Counted from the stretch's first letter, positions 12,801-22,831 are shown. The stretch is 64,000 bases of DNA from Zizania palustris (GCA_019279435.1 JAAALK010000283.1:57083700-57147699); one strand, 5' to 3'. Numbers and translations: made by a program. The notes: a model not told the origin generated them from the letters alone.

Positions 12801-14322
12801 GAAAGGTAACGACCTCGCCTTCTGGGTTGGTCACCGTGACGGATTTGTTGGCACAGTTGATCACACCTTTATGCTTCATCAACCAATCCATCCCTAGGAT
12901 GAAATCAAGTCCGGTGCATTGGATGAGAACTGGCTCGGCTCGAAACAATACTCCTAGGATCTCAATCTGAACCTTAGGGCTATATAAGCGGGCTAAGGTC
13001 TTGTTGCCGGGAGTAGTAATAACCATGGGTGTGGGTAGCGGAAGTACGTCCAGTCCATGTGATTTTACGAAATCCTTGGAGACGAAGGAGTGTGTCGCTC
13101 CAGAGTCAAACAATATCAAGGCCGGTACGGAATTCACAGTAAACGTACCGAGCACGACTTCTGGCGCCTCCTGAGCTTCCTCCGCGTTGACGTGGTTTAC
13201 GCGGGCTCGCACCGCCTGGTTGGGCGCCGCGCCTTGGGGCCGTTTGGGGTGGGGACACTGGTGGGAGTAGTGCCCCTCCTTGCGGCAGTTGAAGCAGACG
13301 ACCGGCCTTCCTTGGCGATCCCTCAAGATCGGGGCCTTGGCGGCTGGTGCCGGCTGAGCGGCCGGAGCTGGTGGAGCGGGGCGAGGATGCCCGGCGTTGG
13401 ATCCACCGGTTGCATGAGGTGGCCTGTAGGCGGGCCGAGGATGGTAGGCGGGCGCTGGTGGCGGAGGGACGAAGCGGGGCCTCTGAGAGTTCGCCTGCTG
13501 ATGCTTGAAGGCGATCATCTTCCTCTTCTTGAGGTCCAGCTTGTTCTGCTCAGTCTCTTGGATGAGCGCTTTATTGACCAGCCGCTGGAAGTCGGCGAAG
13601 TCGGCGGCGACGAGCTGGATGGACAGCTCATCCTTAAGTCCCCTTAGGAACTTGGCTTGGCGGAGGGCGTCGGTGCGCACTTCCTCCGGGGCGTAGCGAG
13701 CGAGGCGGTTGAACTCATGGAGGTACTCCATGACAGTCCGGTTGCCCTGCTGCAGGTCGCGGAACTCCTGCTGCTTGACCGCGATGACACCGGCGGGGAC
13801 GTGGGCGGCGCGGAAGGCGATGGTGAACTCCGCCCAAGTCACCATGTGGCCCTCTGGCTGGGACGCGCGATAGTTGTCCCACCATTCAGCGGCGGGACCC
13901 TGGAGTTGGTGAGTGGCGAAGGCCACTCGCTCCCGGTCTGTGCAGGGGAGGAGGTCGAGCTTCTTCTCGATGGTGCGGAGCCAATCTCCGGCCTCCATCG
14001 GGTTGGTCGTGCTCGAGAAGACGGGCGGGCGCACACGCAAGAACTCGGAGAGTTGCGGAGCGGCCGCGGGTGCTGGTGCGCGAGGGGCGGGCTCCCCATT
14101 CTGCAGACGGTCCAACTGAGCCTGTTGGTGCTGCATTTGGGTGAGGAGGGCGGTGATCAGGTGATTCTGGTTTGCCATCATTTCCGCCAAGGTGGGGTGG
14201 TTGGCGGAAGGCGACCCAGACTGACGTGGGCCTGTCGCACCCCAGTGAGGTACAACTCCCTCGGGCGCATCCCGGCTTCCTCCTGCTCCGTTGTTGGAGC
14301 CGGTGTTCTGGTGGTCGGCCAT
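9856..14322 (-). CDS. Gag-Pol polyprotein of the chromovirus
   Basis: A single open frame of 1488 codons from the Met at 14322 (MADHQNTG). The frame is open upstream to a Met at 14367, but those 15 residues look unlike Gag. Positions below count from 14322. Gag domain about 95-250; CCHC zinc knuckle CFNCRKEGHYSHQC about 343-356; aspartic protease DSGATHSF about 406; reverse transcriptase about 600-780 with FIDD about 714; RNase H from about 860 with YCDAS; integrase HHCC zinc site (H1074, H1081, C1111, C1114) and Asp-Asp-Glu core in MDFI, SDRG and TERVN; C-terminal chromodomain-like segment about 1435-1480 with VKVQW-like FCKVQWNNHP. No stop or frameshift interrupts it. The protein copies element RNA into DNA and integrates it. 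Gag and Pol are fused, as in many chromoviruses. Confidence 0.95.
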   Translation of the reverse strand: MADHQNTGSNNGAGGSRDAPEGVVPHWGATGPRQSGSPSANHPTLAEMMANQNHLITALLTQMQHQQAQLDRLQNGEPAPRAPAPAAAPQLSEFLRVRPPVFSSTTNPMEAGDWLRTIEKKLDLLPCTDRERVAFATHQLQGPAAEWWDNYRASQPEGHMVTWAEFTIAFRAAHVPAGVIAVKQQEFRDLQQGNRTVMEYLHEFNRLARYAPEEVRTDALRQAKFLRGLKDELSIQLVAADFADFQRLVNKALIQETEQNKLDLKKRKMIAFKHQQANSQRPRFVPPPPAPAYHPRPAYRPPHATGGSNAGHPRPAPPAPAAQPAPAAKAPILRDRQGRPVVCFNCRKEGHYSHQCPHPKRPQGAAPNQAVRARVNHVNAEEAQEAPEVVLGTFTVNSVPALILFDSGATHSFVSKDFVKSHGLDVLPLPTPMVITTPGNKTLARLYSPKVQIEILGVLFRAEPVLIQCTGLDFILGMDWLMKHKGVINCANKSVTVTNPEGEVVTFRMASRKPLSASLHSLALEEVPIVKEFADVFPEDLPGMPPKRDIEFRIELVPGTTPISKRPYRMAANELAEVKANIEDLEQKGYIRPSTSPWGAPVIFAMKKDKTKRMCVDYRALNDVTIKNKYPLPRIDDLFDQLKGSSVFSKIDLRSGYHQLRIREEDIPKTAFTSRYGLYEYTVMSFGLTNAPAFFMNMMNNVFMEFLDKFIVVFIDDILVYSKTKEEHETHLRLTLGKLREQQLYAKYSKCEFWSSEVKFLGHVISAGGIAVDPTTVEAVTNWLQPTTVTEIRSFLGLAGYYRRFIENFSKIAKPMTRLLQKEVKFDWTPDCEESFQTLKKKLVSAPILTLPDIRKDFHVYCDASRQGLGCVLMQEGKVISYASRQLRPHELNYPTHDLELAAVVHALKIWRHYLVGNRCEVFTDHKSLKYIFTQPDLNLRQRRWLELIKDYDLGIHYHPGKANVVADALSRKGYCNAIMIQDQAPLLYKEMERLNLGITTREYLAALESRPVLIDQIREKQNEDPDIREIQQNMRKGKAPGFSEDEHGTIWFGNRVCVPNLPELKTLILQEAHDTLYSIHPGSTKMYQDLKEKYWWVSMKREIAEYVAKCDTCRRVKAEHQRPAGLLQPLKVPEWKWEEIGMDFITGLPRTQAGHDSIWVIVDRLTKVAHFVPVKTTYTVAKLAELYMTRIVCLHGVPKKIVSDRGSQFTSKFWKNLQEELGTRLNFSTAYHPQTDGQTERVNQILEDMLRACALDFGGMWDKNLPYAEFSYNNSYQASLQMSPFEALYGRKCRTPLLWDQTGESQLFGTDLLREAEEKVKIIRDRLKAAQSRQKSYADNRRRDLAFEEGDYVYLRVTPLRGTQRFNMKGKLAPRYVGPFQILRRQGEVAYQLELPPSLAGVHDVFHVSQLKKCLRVPTEQADLQQLNVQEDLTYVERPVKILETKERVTRSRVVRFCKVQWNNHPAEEATWEKEDELKAQYPELFE

Positions 14323-14507
14323 CTTCTGAATATGCATAGTCATAAGACAAACGAATTGACAAAACAATGCACGATAATAGCTTCATCTCATAAATAATTT
14401 CAGTGGTAAAATGTTCATTACAATCAAGTTTTTATTCTACCCAAGACACACTCGTCATGGGTAGCACCACATACGAATTTTTATTTTTAAACTAGCGACT
14501 CCTACGC

Positions 14508-15290
14508 CTACTCGCCACCGGAGGCAGTCTCCGTGCTCTCGGAACCACGAGTGCGCGGCTCCGAAGGGACGGTGGGCTCGAGAAAGTTCTCGATGATAGG
14601 GTCGGAGACGAGGCCGGGGCGTGGTGCAGGGACGCTGGCGGTAGATGGTCCGGCGGTGGAGGGGTGAGGTGGGATCCGCTTGGGGCGAGGGACGGGCTCA
14701 CGGATGGGCTTCCTCTTCCTCGGAAGGAGAGGGACCATCTCAGCGATGTCCTTCTGCAGCTGCATGATTTTGCGCTGCAGCTCGCCGTTCTGCTGGATCA
14801 AGTTCTTCGTTTCTCCACGAAGAAACTCGACCGCCTCATGGTGCTCGTCGGCGTCGAGCACCGCCTCAGTATGGAGATCATCCATAGCCTGTAGAAGACG
14901 TGACTGCCGGGCCATGGCTGGATCGCGCACGGAGTGAACTCCGTGGTAGATACTGCGGTGGGCGCCGGGAGTACGCTTCGGCACAAGCCGGAAGGATGTG
15001 TTCTGAAGACGATCGTCGTAGATCATCCTCAGCTCCATGAGGGCCTGGAGGGCGACTCGTTGGCACGCGACGTCGAAGGTCGGGCCTCCAAGTGCCGTAG
15101 AGTAGGGTGGCAGATGCTCTCCGGAGCCGTGGACGGTGAGGGAGACGTCGCAAGGCCCGGCGAATTCCTCCAAGTAGATCCCTTGGAATTCGGGTTCGAA
15201 GAGGAACCCGAGGAATGTGAGCATCATCCGGAGTTCCCTGACGAAGCCCTCAAAGTGTCGGCAGAAGCTTTGAACCCGGTAGACTGGCAT
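14508..15290 (-). CDS. Extra ORF upstream of gag (orf0-like), 260 aa
   Basis: It lies between the primer binding site and gag, in the sense direction of the element, so it can be read from the same transcript. It begins MPVYRVQSFCRHFEGF. The middle (about 150-200) is rich in Glu, Gln, Lys and Leu with heptad-like spacing, suggesting a coiled coil. The last ~70 residues are Pro/Ser/Thr/Arg-rich and probably disordered. I recognise no enzymatic domain. Related rice Gypsy elements are described with an 'orf0' in this place (from memory). Function unknown; a Gag-like or RNA-binding accessory role is a guess. Confidence 0.75.
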   Translation of the reverse strand: MPVYRVQSFCRHFEGFVRELRMMLTFLGFLFEPEFQGIYLEEFAGPCDVSLTVHGSGEHLPPYSTALGGPTFDVACQRVALQALMELRMIYDDRLQNTSFRLVPKRTPGAHRSIYHGVHSVRDPAMARQSRLLQAMDDLHTEAVLDADEHHEAVEFLRGETKNLIQQNGELQRKIMQLQKDIAEMVPLLPRKRKPIREPVPRPKRIPPHPSTAGPSTASVPAPRPGLVSDPIIENFLEPTVPSEPRTRGSESTETASGGE

Positions 15291-15410
15291 CTACAAAACA
15301 GCAAGTTGAATAAAAGTGAGGAGAGGAACAAAATTTGTAAATTAGATTTTTGAGAAATAATTTCCTATGGTCCGTGGCTAGGCGGGTCTGTTTGGCTTCC
15401 TACAGTCGAG

Positions 15411-15425
15411 TCGGCTCTGATACCA
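15411..15425 (-). other. Primer binding site, initiator tRNA-Met type
   Basis: The minus strand reads TGGTATCAGAGCCGA, three bases inside the 5' LTR end at 15429. The first 12 bases match the standard plant retrotransposon site complementary to the 3' end of initiator methionine tRNA. Confidence 0.92.
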
Positions 15426-15428
15426 TCT

Positions 15429-18400
15429 TGTCACGCCCCGATTTATCAAATCGAGACATTATTGAATTTCATAAGAAAAACAATAATCCAAGAGGTTCAT
15501 CATGCGACATACGTACATCATACAGTATTCATGGCACGCAGACCATAATTATTACATCATTGTCTCTAGTAAAAGCAGCAAATAAAATATTTTAGGAAAA
15601 CGGCATGACGAACTCCTTCTTCAGGATCTTTCTTCTCGACTGGGTCGCTACTCCAGACCGTCTTCATAGTAGGTGTCCTCTGTGGGGTCCAACGGGTATG
15701 AGTACAAAAAGTACTCAACAAGCCACCGCAAATGCAAATAATAATGCAAGGTAATAGACAAGGAAGGGTAATGGCTCAAAGTGCGGAAAAGTACATTTAC
15801 AGTTATTGCATTTAATGTAATCACATTTTAATTATGCGGAAAAGTAGACATGAACATCAACAACACCCACTAACTCGAGGAGTACGTTTTACCTCCTCGC
15901 ACAACAGTCCTTACATGACAATTCAACATGCACATACATTTTCAAAGTAGACTAACTGTGGGATGTCACGCAACCCGCCCTTGACCGTGGGCTCGGCTTT
16001 TCGAAAAGATTTATGACTCTGATCAGAGATGTACTACTGTACCCACAAGGCACGCACTCATCCCAACGAGATGACCCATTTCACGGGAACTCGTGCCAAA
16101 ACCTCAATATGAGATGCTCCAAGCGATAACCACCCGCTCTAGGTTTCGCCGGCGCGCCGGGCCGTATCCCGGCTAACGTCGCACCCCCTTTTGCGCCACA
16201 TTGGTACAAGTCACCCGCAGGTGCAACTTGACCCATCTCCAAGTGGTGGCCTCGGTTTGGAACAACCCATACCTTAGTTAGGACTTACCCACTAGACTTG
16301 TGGTTAGTACGGAAGTGTATTGCAACGGATCCCTCAGACCGGTCCTTATAGTGCCCCGGGTGCTACCGACCAATGTCCTAGCTTGCACCCGGAACCCACC
16401 ATGCATTCACTCACAACCATAACTCCAACACTGACAGAATTCCATAGATAAGAAATCATGGGGATCATATAGTAGAACCAAGTACTACGACTCATTTTTA
16501 TCCTATAGCGATCGTGTCGATACATTGGACACTAGCTAATAACACATATCATATGGTGACAAGGAGTTTAGGCTAGAGAGCATGGCTTGGGTTGCACATC
16601 AAGGTCGGGGGATCCTAAATAAATATATTGTAAGGGTTCATTTGACTAATGCATATATAACCTATGTGTTTTAACGATAGTTTAATCAAACATGGGTTCA
16701 ATATGCTCAAAAGATTGGTTTGGTGACTTGCCTTGTTCAGCGAATGGGGAGGGAGGAACTTCCGGGAAGTACTCCGGCTCCTCGGCGACGTCGTAGTCTT
16801 TTTAATATAAAGTCAAATAAAAAGAGTACCACATTCAATCAAACCATATAACATTACATTGCAAGCATATAAGTTAAAGTTGGTTGGATTAAAAATAAAG
16901 TAAATTCAGATATTAAAGTTCTGAAATTTATTCCTCCATTAATTTAAAGTGAATCTAAATAAATCATTGTTTTTCATAAAAGAGCATTTAAGTGGGCATA
17001 ACCCTACATTGAGTTTTCTAACCAATTTAGTTCAATTGATTTATAGGAAACCTAGTGGTTTTAGTGTTTTAACAGTAAAGGACAATTATACAATTTTTCT
17101 GGAATTTAAATATTGAAATTCACATTTAAATCCTAAGGGCATTTGAATACTTATTTAAATAAACATGAAAATGTCCAAATAAACCTACTGTTTTTATTGC
17201 ATAAACATGTAGAGAATAATTTTATGAATTTTCTAAAATTGAAATGGCAATTTTTAGAGTCCAAATGCATTAGATATGAATTTTACAAGTTTAAAAGCAT
17301 TTCTGGAATTTTATTTTCAAATTTTAAACCTCTCGGGTCCACGGTGAGCCAGGCCCACGGTGAACCCGCGCACTGTGCGCGTGCGCCGGATCGATCTGGA
17401 CCGTCGGATCTGGATCCGGTGGCCAGGCGCGAGGCGGGGGGGGTTAAGTCGCTACGGACGGCCAGGATTAAAACGTGCGAACCGGTACCACGTGGACGCA
17501 CAGGATTAAACGCGGGTTTTAAATACAGATGGACGCACGAGATTAAAACGTACCGCTTCACTCAGATCCGACGGCGCCGATTAAATCGCACGAGGGATTA
17601 AATCTGGGCCGTTAGATCTGGATCGCGCGGCGCGGATCGAATCCGACACGGCACGGGTACTCGACCCGTGCCGGTCGTCTTCTCCGACGACGGCGAGCGG
17701 GCCAACGGCCACGGCGAGCGACGGCGGTCCTAGCTAAGCCTAGAAATGGAAAGAGGGCACTACGGCGGTCATGATGGTACCTTAGGCGAGGCGAGGGGTC
17801 GACGGGAAGTGGTCGGCGGCGAGGGTAGACGGCGAAGCACTTCGGGCTCCTCGTCGGCGATGGGGTTCCGGCGATCTCCTTGACCGGCGGGGACGTGGCC
17901 GAGGTGGGGGACGTCCTGGCGGTCACGACGGTGGCGGAGGCGAGGGCCGGGGTGGTCCGAGGCGACGGCGAGGGGCGGCCGGAGGCGAAGCAGGGAGAAA
18001 ATGCTCAAGGGCGAAGTAGGGGCGCTCTGTTCGTTCTCGAGGCGATTGAGCGTGGGGGTCGAACGCGGCGGAGGCAGGGGGGTTAAATAGGGTCACCGGC
18101 GGGGGTCGCATGCAAGGAAACCGGCCAGAGGGCCTTTACTCGCCGGCGATGGCTCGGCCATGCACGCGGAGCGGCGATCCCGTGGCATAAACGCGAGGGT
18201 TAAAGCGGGGAAACGGTCGGCGCGACGCGGGGGACCGAGTTATGGCGGCAATCTAATGGGGGACGCGTCGGCGAGGCGAATCCGAGGGCGAGGTCGTCGG
18301 CCGGCGGGATTTGGGGGCGACGGCGCGGGGTTGAAGACGGATCTGACACGCGGGGGCCACTGACCAGCGAGCGCGAACGGGCGAGGGTGGCGTCTGACGG

Positions 18401-18813
18401 GTGGGGCCGGGGTGTCGGGTTCGCGCGCGAGGGGAGGGATTCGGCGCCGACAGGTGGGACCAGGTTGTCAGCCAGAGGGGAGCGCGGTAACGGGCTGGGC
18501 CGGCCGGGAGAGAGAGAAGGGAGGGGGAGGAGCCCAATACTGTTCTAATGTTTTTCTGAATAAAAATAATTCCAGAAAATAGATTAAAAGATTTGGGCTA
18601 CTTCCAAGGCTGGTAAAAATTTATAAAAATTCTCAAAATTATCTTTTGGCCTTAGGATTATATACAAAAAGTTTCACCTCCTAATTTGGTCATCTACTCT
18701 ATGTTGTAGTTCAAAAGGGTATAAAAGGGATTTAAAAGTATTTTCTGAAATAATAATTCCAAGAAATTGAATTTAATAATATTTTTATTGTTTTGAAAAA
18801 TTGAGGTGTTACA
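15429..18813 (-). repeat. 5' LTR of the chromovirus (3385 bp)
   Basis: Same ends and content as 6427-9812, one G shorter at 17436-17443. In the element's own sense it runs from 18813 to 15429 and would carry the promoter. I did not find a decisive TATA box. Confidence 0.95.
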
Positions 18814-19499
18814 TTTTCTGTCGCGTGGCAGGCTTCGTTTCTTTGTTCGAAGGTAGTTCGTCTGTTTTGTATGTTCGAAGTTTTTTGTTCGAAGGTTGTG
18901 CTTCGAAGCTCTCGGTTCAAAGTGTGTTCGAAGTTTTTGTCTTCGAAGTCCTCACTTCGAAGCAGGCTCCGACTTTGTCACTTTGCTCCGAAGCTCTTGG
19001 TTCGAAGCTGTGTTCGAAGTCCTGTCTTCGAAGTACACACTTCGAACCAGGCTCCGGCACTGTTTTACTTCGCTCCGAAGTACACTTCGCTTCTTACCAC
19101 TTCGAACTAGGCTAGACAGCGACACCTTCGACATTTCGGACAGACTCCGTCACCAACCTCCGAAGCAGACCTCGGCGTGCGAAGGGGGCTTCGCCAAGTT
19201 CCGAACAGGAGACAATTTTGGACAGTAACTTCTCTTTTCATCTTATGCATACTTAGATCATTTCATTGAGAAGTTTAGGCCTGTTACACTTTGTTCATCT
19301 GTCTAGTTGCACTGCTTTAACATTACACTGTTTATCATCAGCTGCCTCTAGGTTAGAAACCTTTAGACTTAGGCCTTCTGTTCATTTTCTGCTGCACGGT
19401 CTTTTGAGGTGCGTTGGGTGTTGGGAGCAGGCCATTGATTCGAAAGAATTTTTAAGGCGCCCATTCACCCCCCCTCTGGTCGCTACTTTCGGTCCTACA

Positions 19500-19770
19500 G
19501 CGGGATGCGCCCGGGAGGCGGCGGCGGCGAGAGGAGGCGGCGGGCGGGCGGCCGGCGGCGGGCGGGCGGCCGGGGCGGGCGGGGGCCGACGGCAACGGGG
19601 AGGCGGCGCGGGCGGGATGCGGCCGGGAGGCGGCGGCGGCGGGAGGAGGCGACGGGCGGGCGGCCGGCGGCGGGCGGGCGGCCGGTGGCGGCGGCGCAGG
19701 CTGGGCGCGGGAGGCGGCGGCGGGTACTGTGCGCGCGTACAGGGAGTTAGGTCTCCCTGTACGCGCGCGC
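19500..19770. repeat. GC-rich tandem duplication in CACTA A
   Basis: A unit containing GGGGGCCGACGGCAACGGGG and GGCCGGGAGGCGGCGGCG occurs at 19568-19700. It also occurs across 5101-5149 plus 19505-19567, the copy split by the solo LTR. Unit length is roughly 110 bp. The glycine/arginine-rich ORFs across it are compositional. Confidence 0.65.
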
Positions 19771-19784
19771 GGTTGGGGAAAAAC

Positions 19785-19971
19785 CCCCTAACTTCCGTCG
19801 GCCAACATTAAAGCCGACGGAAGTTAGGGGGATCCGAGCGGCCGCCGAAAAATCCCCGCTAACTTCCGTCGACCTCCACGGGTCGACGGAAGTCAATTAA
19901 CTTCCGTCGGCTTTCCCAAAAGCCGACGGAAGTTAATTTGGCCGACGGAAGTTTATCGTTTTCCTGTAGTG
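19785..19971. repeat. Right subterminal repeats of CACTA A
   Basis: Five or more AACTTCCGTCGGC units in both orientations, ending at the terminal TGTAGTG. It mirrors the left array at 1541-1845. Confidence 0.85.
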
Positions 19972-20057
19972 AGAATAACAATTGAATACTACTATTTTCA
20001 TAGTAGTACATTTCTCGGTAGAATAGCTATTCTACACCCATGGCGTAGAATAACATT

Positions 20058-20058
<1 letters not shown>

Positions 20059-20096
<38 letters not shown>
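20059..20096. repeat. (GT)n(TA)n microsatellite
   Basis: A GT run passes directly into a TA run at the right border of the split MITE. Confidence 0.95.
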
Positions 20097-21237
20097 GCTG
20101 GTTAAATCTGCATGAGGGTTTAATCAAGGACATATATCAATATATATTGACCATGCATATATGATGCATCAACCAAAATGGCCCTAGCTAACTAGCTAGC
20201 TATATATTATGCGTGCTAATTATATTATCAATTCATTAAGCTAATTATTAGTACTGATTAAGATAATTAGTACGTGCATGTGTGATGTGTGTGTGCTTGT
20301 GTAGGAAATTGCCGGCAAGCAATTAGCTTTGAAATAGTCATGAGATCTAGAGAAGCCAACGAGAAAAACATGCGTTAATTTGAGCGCTATATATACATTA
20401 TTCGCAAAACAAAGACGAATTAAGAACAGTATTCAGCACGCTATATAAATGATACCCAACCTAGCTTAATTAATTCGGTATGTATATGCGAGGTCATTCT
20501 GAATGCAGAAAAATATGTATATTTATTTCTGATAAATAAATAATTTCATGCCACGTAGATAGATATAAACAAAAACCCAGGTAATATAACATGTGGAGGT
20601 ATATATATGGTCAGGTTTCAAAAAAACCACCCTTATTTGCAAAATATATAAATTTTATAGACACGTCATGAAATAGAAGCTAATATAATACTAGTAGTAT
20701 ATCCTGCTAACGCTACGATAAAAATCAAAAACATAATTTCTTCGCTTGCATAGTGAGACTGGATAGCTAACGGCTGAGATTTACTCAAAAGCAAATGGAT
20801 GACTAAGATCTATCCAATGGTCAATGAGGTTTAATTAGGTTCAAAGCAATGGTCAATCGATGTGAAAAAGAAAAATATTTTTCCCATAAAAAAGAAAACC
20901 AGATCGAGCTGTCCCATTGATCTCTTTACTTGCATTGCTTGTGACAACCGTAGGTCAACGTAATAGGGACGGGAAATGACGGAGAAATTAGATCCGGAGA
21001 CGAATCAATCGGCAGCTATAGTAGTTAGTTGGTTCATGCGACGTAAAAAAGTATATCTTTTTTTTTGATTTTAATTGCTTTCTCTCTTTTTTAATCACGT
21101 CGATATATTCTCCTGTCAGTACTCTCTGACACCTACCAGCTTAATTTGATCGATATATTTGGGCTGACAACGAAAGTACAACATCTTGCTATCCATACCA
21201 CACCAAACACGTACGTATATTTTAGGGTTAATTTTTT
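20097..21237. other. AT-rich intergenic DNA, no gene seen
   Basis: No ORF of meaningful length and no recognised repeat family apart from short TATA-rich tracts. Confidence 0.55.
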
Positions 21238-21360
21238 CTGTGCCATTACGATTTTTACGGTTTGCCAAAATGTCATCGTTATGTCACTGCCAGATGGGGG
21301 CCGCCACAGTCACTGACAGTGGCATGTAGGCAATTTCTGAAAATTATAATGGCACGTGAG
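21238..21360. mobile_element. Candidate small inverted-repeat element
   Basis: TGTGCCATTACGATTTT (21239-21255) is mirrored by AAAATTATAATGGCACG near 21340-21356. It may be a small MITE. No TSD was found. Confidence 0.35.
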
Positions 21361-21424
21361 TAATTTTCCCTATATTTTACAAAAGCGCAAAATTAGCCTA
21401 ATTGATATCGATTATATATATAGC

Positions 21425-21775
21425 TAGATTTTTTAAAAAATAATATTTTAAAAAATAAAATTTCAAATTTGTATGGCGATTTTGAAACCAGTCTGCACTT
21501 GAAGTGCATGCCGACTGGATGCCACGTCAGCTCCAGTCAGCACTTAAAGTGGCGACCGGTGCCACGTCAGCTCCGGTCGGCACTTTAAGTATCGACTGGA
21601 GCTGATGTGTCAGAATCTGATAGAGGACAGCATCTCGTCGGTCCTTGAAGTGCCTGCTGGAGTCGACGTGGCACAAGTCGATACTTCAAGTGCCGACTGA
21701 TACCTATTTTTGCAATTTTTTAAAATCGCTATACAGATTTGAATTTTTTTTAAAAAAATATTATTTCGGGAAAAT
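21425..21775. repeat. Foldback repeat, copy 2
   Basis: Long A/T-rich inverted ends (CAAATTTGTATGGCGATTTT on the left, AAAATCGCTATACAGATTTG on the right) enclose several GCCACGTCAGCTCC and CACTTCAAGTGCCGACTG blocks. Copy 1 is at 1-205. The central blocks are themselves inverted repeats, so the whole can fold on itself. Confidence 0.65.
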
Positions 21776-22013
21776 TCTATAGGCATATATATGGGGATAA
21801 GGGAGGTAATAATTAAAATAAATCCATATCATTGATTAAATATGTTTAAAATAATTGATAATACCACCCCATAATATACGCCAGAAAAAACAAAATGTTA
21901 CACACTCAATCTGTTGCATGGAAAAGAATTAATCTGTACACGTGGACTCCAGATGAACGGTGCATATATATAATTTTGGGGTACCACAATATATATATAT
22001 ATATATATACATA

Positions 22014-22161
22014 TACGGGAACGCTATTCTACACTATGGGTGTAGAATGCTATTCTACACCGATCATCTCAATCGTGCCCACCCCCCATCCAATCCCAAC
22101 CCCTCCATTTCACGTCGGTGTAGAATAGCATTCTACACTCGTGGTGTAGAATAGCATTTGT
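22014..22161. mobile_element. Micron-like MITE, copy 2 (intact)
   Basis: About 48-bp terminal inverted repeats made of two GCTATTCTACAC-type blocks enclose a short unique middle with CCCCCCATCCAATCCC. TA microsatellites flank both sides, at 21991-22010 and 22160-22190. The same ends occur in the copy split at 1450/20058. Confidence 0.7.
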
Positions 22162-22781
22162 ATATATATATATATATATATATATATAACTTTGTGGTAG
22201 TATTCTCAGTGAGTGTCAATTAATTAGCACATATTAAAGCTAGCATGTTTATATATATGTTGGTGCAAAGTAGGCTTTAATTTACTCTAGACGACAGATT
22301 GATACTGTTTGTGTGCATGTGTGTGTTCTTTGTTTAATTAGATCGCGAGTTAATTGTGTTAATTTCATGAATGTTGGACATGCGTTCTAATTTGGTTTTT
22401 GTTTTTGTTTTCTTGTGACGATCGAGAGGGATAGATTAGGAATTTACGATGAACACCCCGATCGAAGACATGGATCAAGGGGCAAATGTTCTATGGTGGC
22501 ATGATGAGCTAGCGTGCATGCCATGCATCGATAACTTTGTGTTCATAGACAGATATTGTCTTGGTATATCTTTACTAAGTTTTTGTTAACAAATTTGTTT
22601 GGTTTCGAGCAATTTTGTTTAATCTAGGTTACAATTTTGATCCCTAAATCTATCGAAACCCGACGATTTTTTGGTGCCAATGTATTTTCTAATTCGCGCC
22701 AAGTGTTTTTCTTCAGTCTCCCGAGTGCGTTAACCAACGTTCGTGTGACGCTCGATGTACATGGGTATTTATCGAAGTGAA

Positions 22782-22782
<1 letters not shown>

Positions 22783-22823
<41 letters not shown>
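22783..22823. repeat. (TA)n microsatellite, ~20 units
   Basis: An uninterrupted TA run. A short ORF of alternating Ile/Tyr across it is an artefact. Confidence 0.97.
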
Positions 22824-22826
<3 letters not shown>

Positions 22827-22831
22827 ATTAA

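Larger units (their letters stand above)
6427..18813 (-). mobile_element. Complete Ty3/Gypsy chromovirus LTR retrotransposon (Tekay/Del-like)
   Basis: Two TG...CA LTRs of ~3.39 kb bound the element, with direct repeats TTTTC at 6422-6426 and 18814-18818. Read on the minus strand the order is LTR (18813-15429), primer binding site, extra ORF (15290-14508), gag-pol (14322-9856), purine-rich tract and LTR (9812-6427). Integrase follows RT/RNase H and the polyprotein ends in a chromodomain-like segment, which places it among chromoviruses. The very long LTRs suggest the Tekay/Del clade. Both ORFs are open, so the copy may be recently active. Confidence 0.93.
5150..19499 (+). mobile_element. Solo LTR, ~1.96 kb, split by the chromovirus
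   Basis: It starts TGAGGAGCC and ends GGTCCTACA, flanked by the 5-bp direct repeat GCGGG (5145-5149 and 19500-19504). The flanks rejoin to give the same GC-rich sequence as the neighbouring copy at 19568-19640, which supports the borders. Pieces are 5150-6426 and 18819-19499. A TATAAATA box lies at 5694-5701, a GCTTCGAAG-rich region follows, and the end reads CCATTCACCCCCCCTCTGG, which resembles the end of plant Copia LTRs. No internal domain remains, so the parent element recombined out. Superfamily is an inference. Confidence 0.8.
1529..19971 (-). mobile_element. CACTA (En/Spm) transposon A, with nested insertions
   Basis: It begins CACTACAACAAAACAG and ends TTTTCCTGTAGTG, so both ends read CACTAC inward. 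It is flanked by the 3-bp direct repeat AGA (1526-1528 and 19972-19974), as expected for CACTA elements. Arrays of inverted AACTTCCGTCGGC units lie next to each end. Minus-strand exons of a CACTA-associated protein remain at 2494-3320, but no TNP2-type transposase was found, so it is probably non-autonomous. About 14.3 kb of the length is a solo LTR plus a chromovirus that landed inside it. It also carries a truncated hAT copy and promoter-like sequence. Confidence 0.9.
1450..20058. mobile_element. Micron-like MITE, copy 1, split by the CACTA element
   Basis: The left half is 1450-1528 and the right half 19975-20058. Their outer ends are inverted repeats built from ATTCTACAC and GTGTAGAAT blocks. 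The rejoined element would be about 165 bp. It is flanked by a TA microsatellite on the left and a GT/TA microsatellite on the right. An uninterrupted relative lies at 22014-22161. Micron elements of rice target TA microsatellites, so the location fits that behaviour, but family identity is inferred. Confidence 0.6.

Noticed and set aside
13090..14397. Plus-strand ORFs of 185 and 246 codons
   Set aside because: They are antisense shadows of the gag region, which has clear domains on the minus strand.
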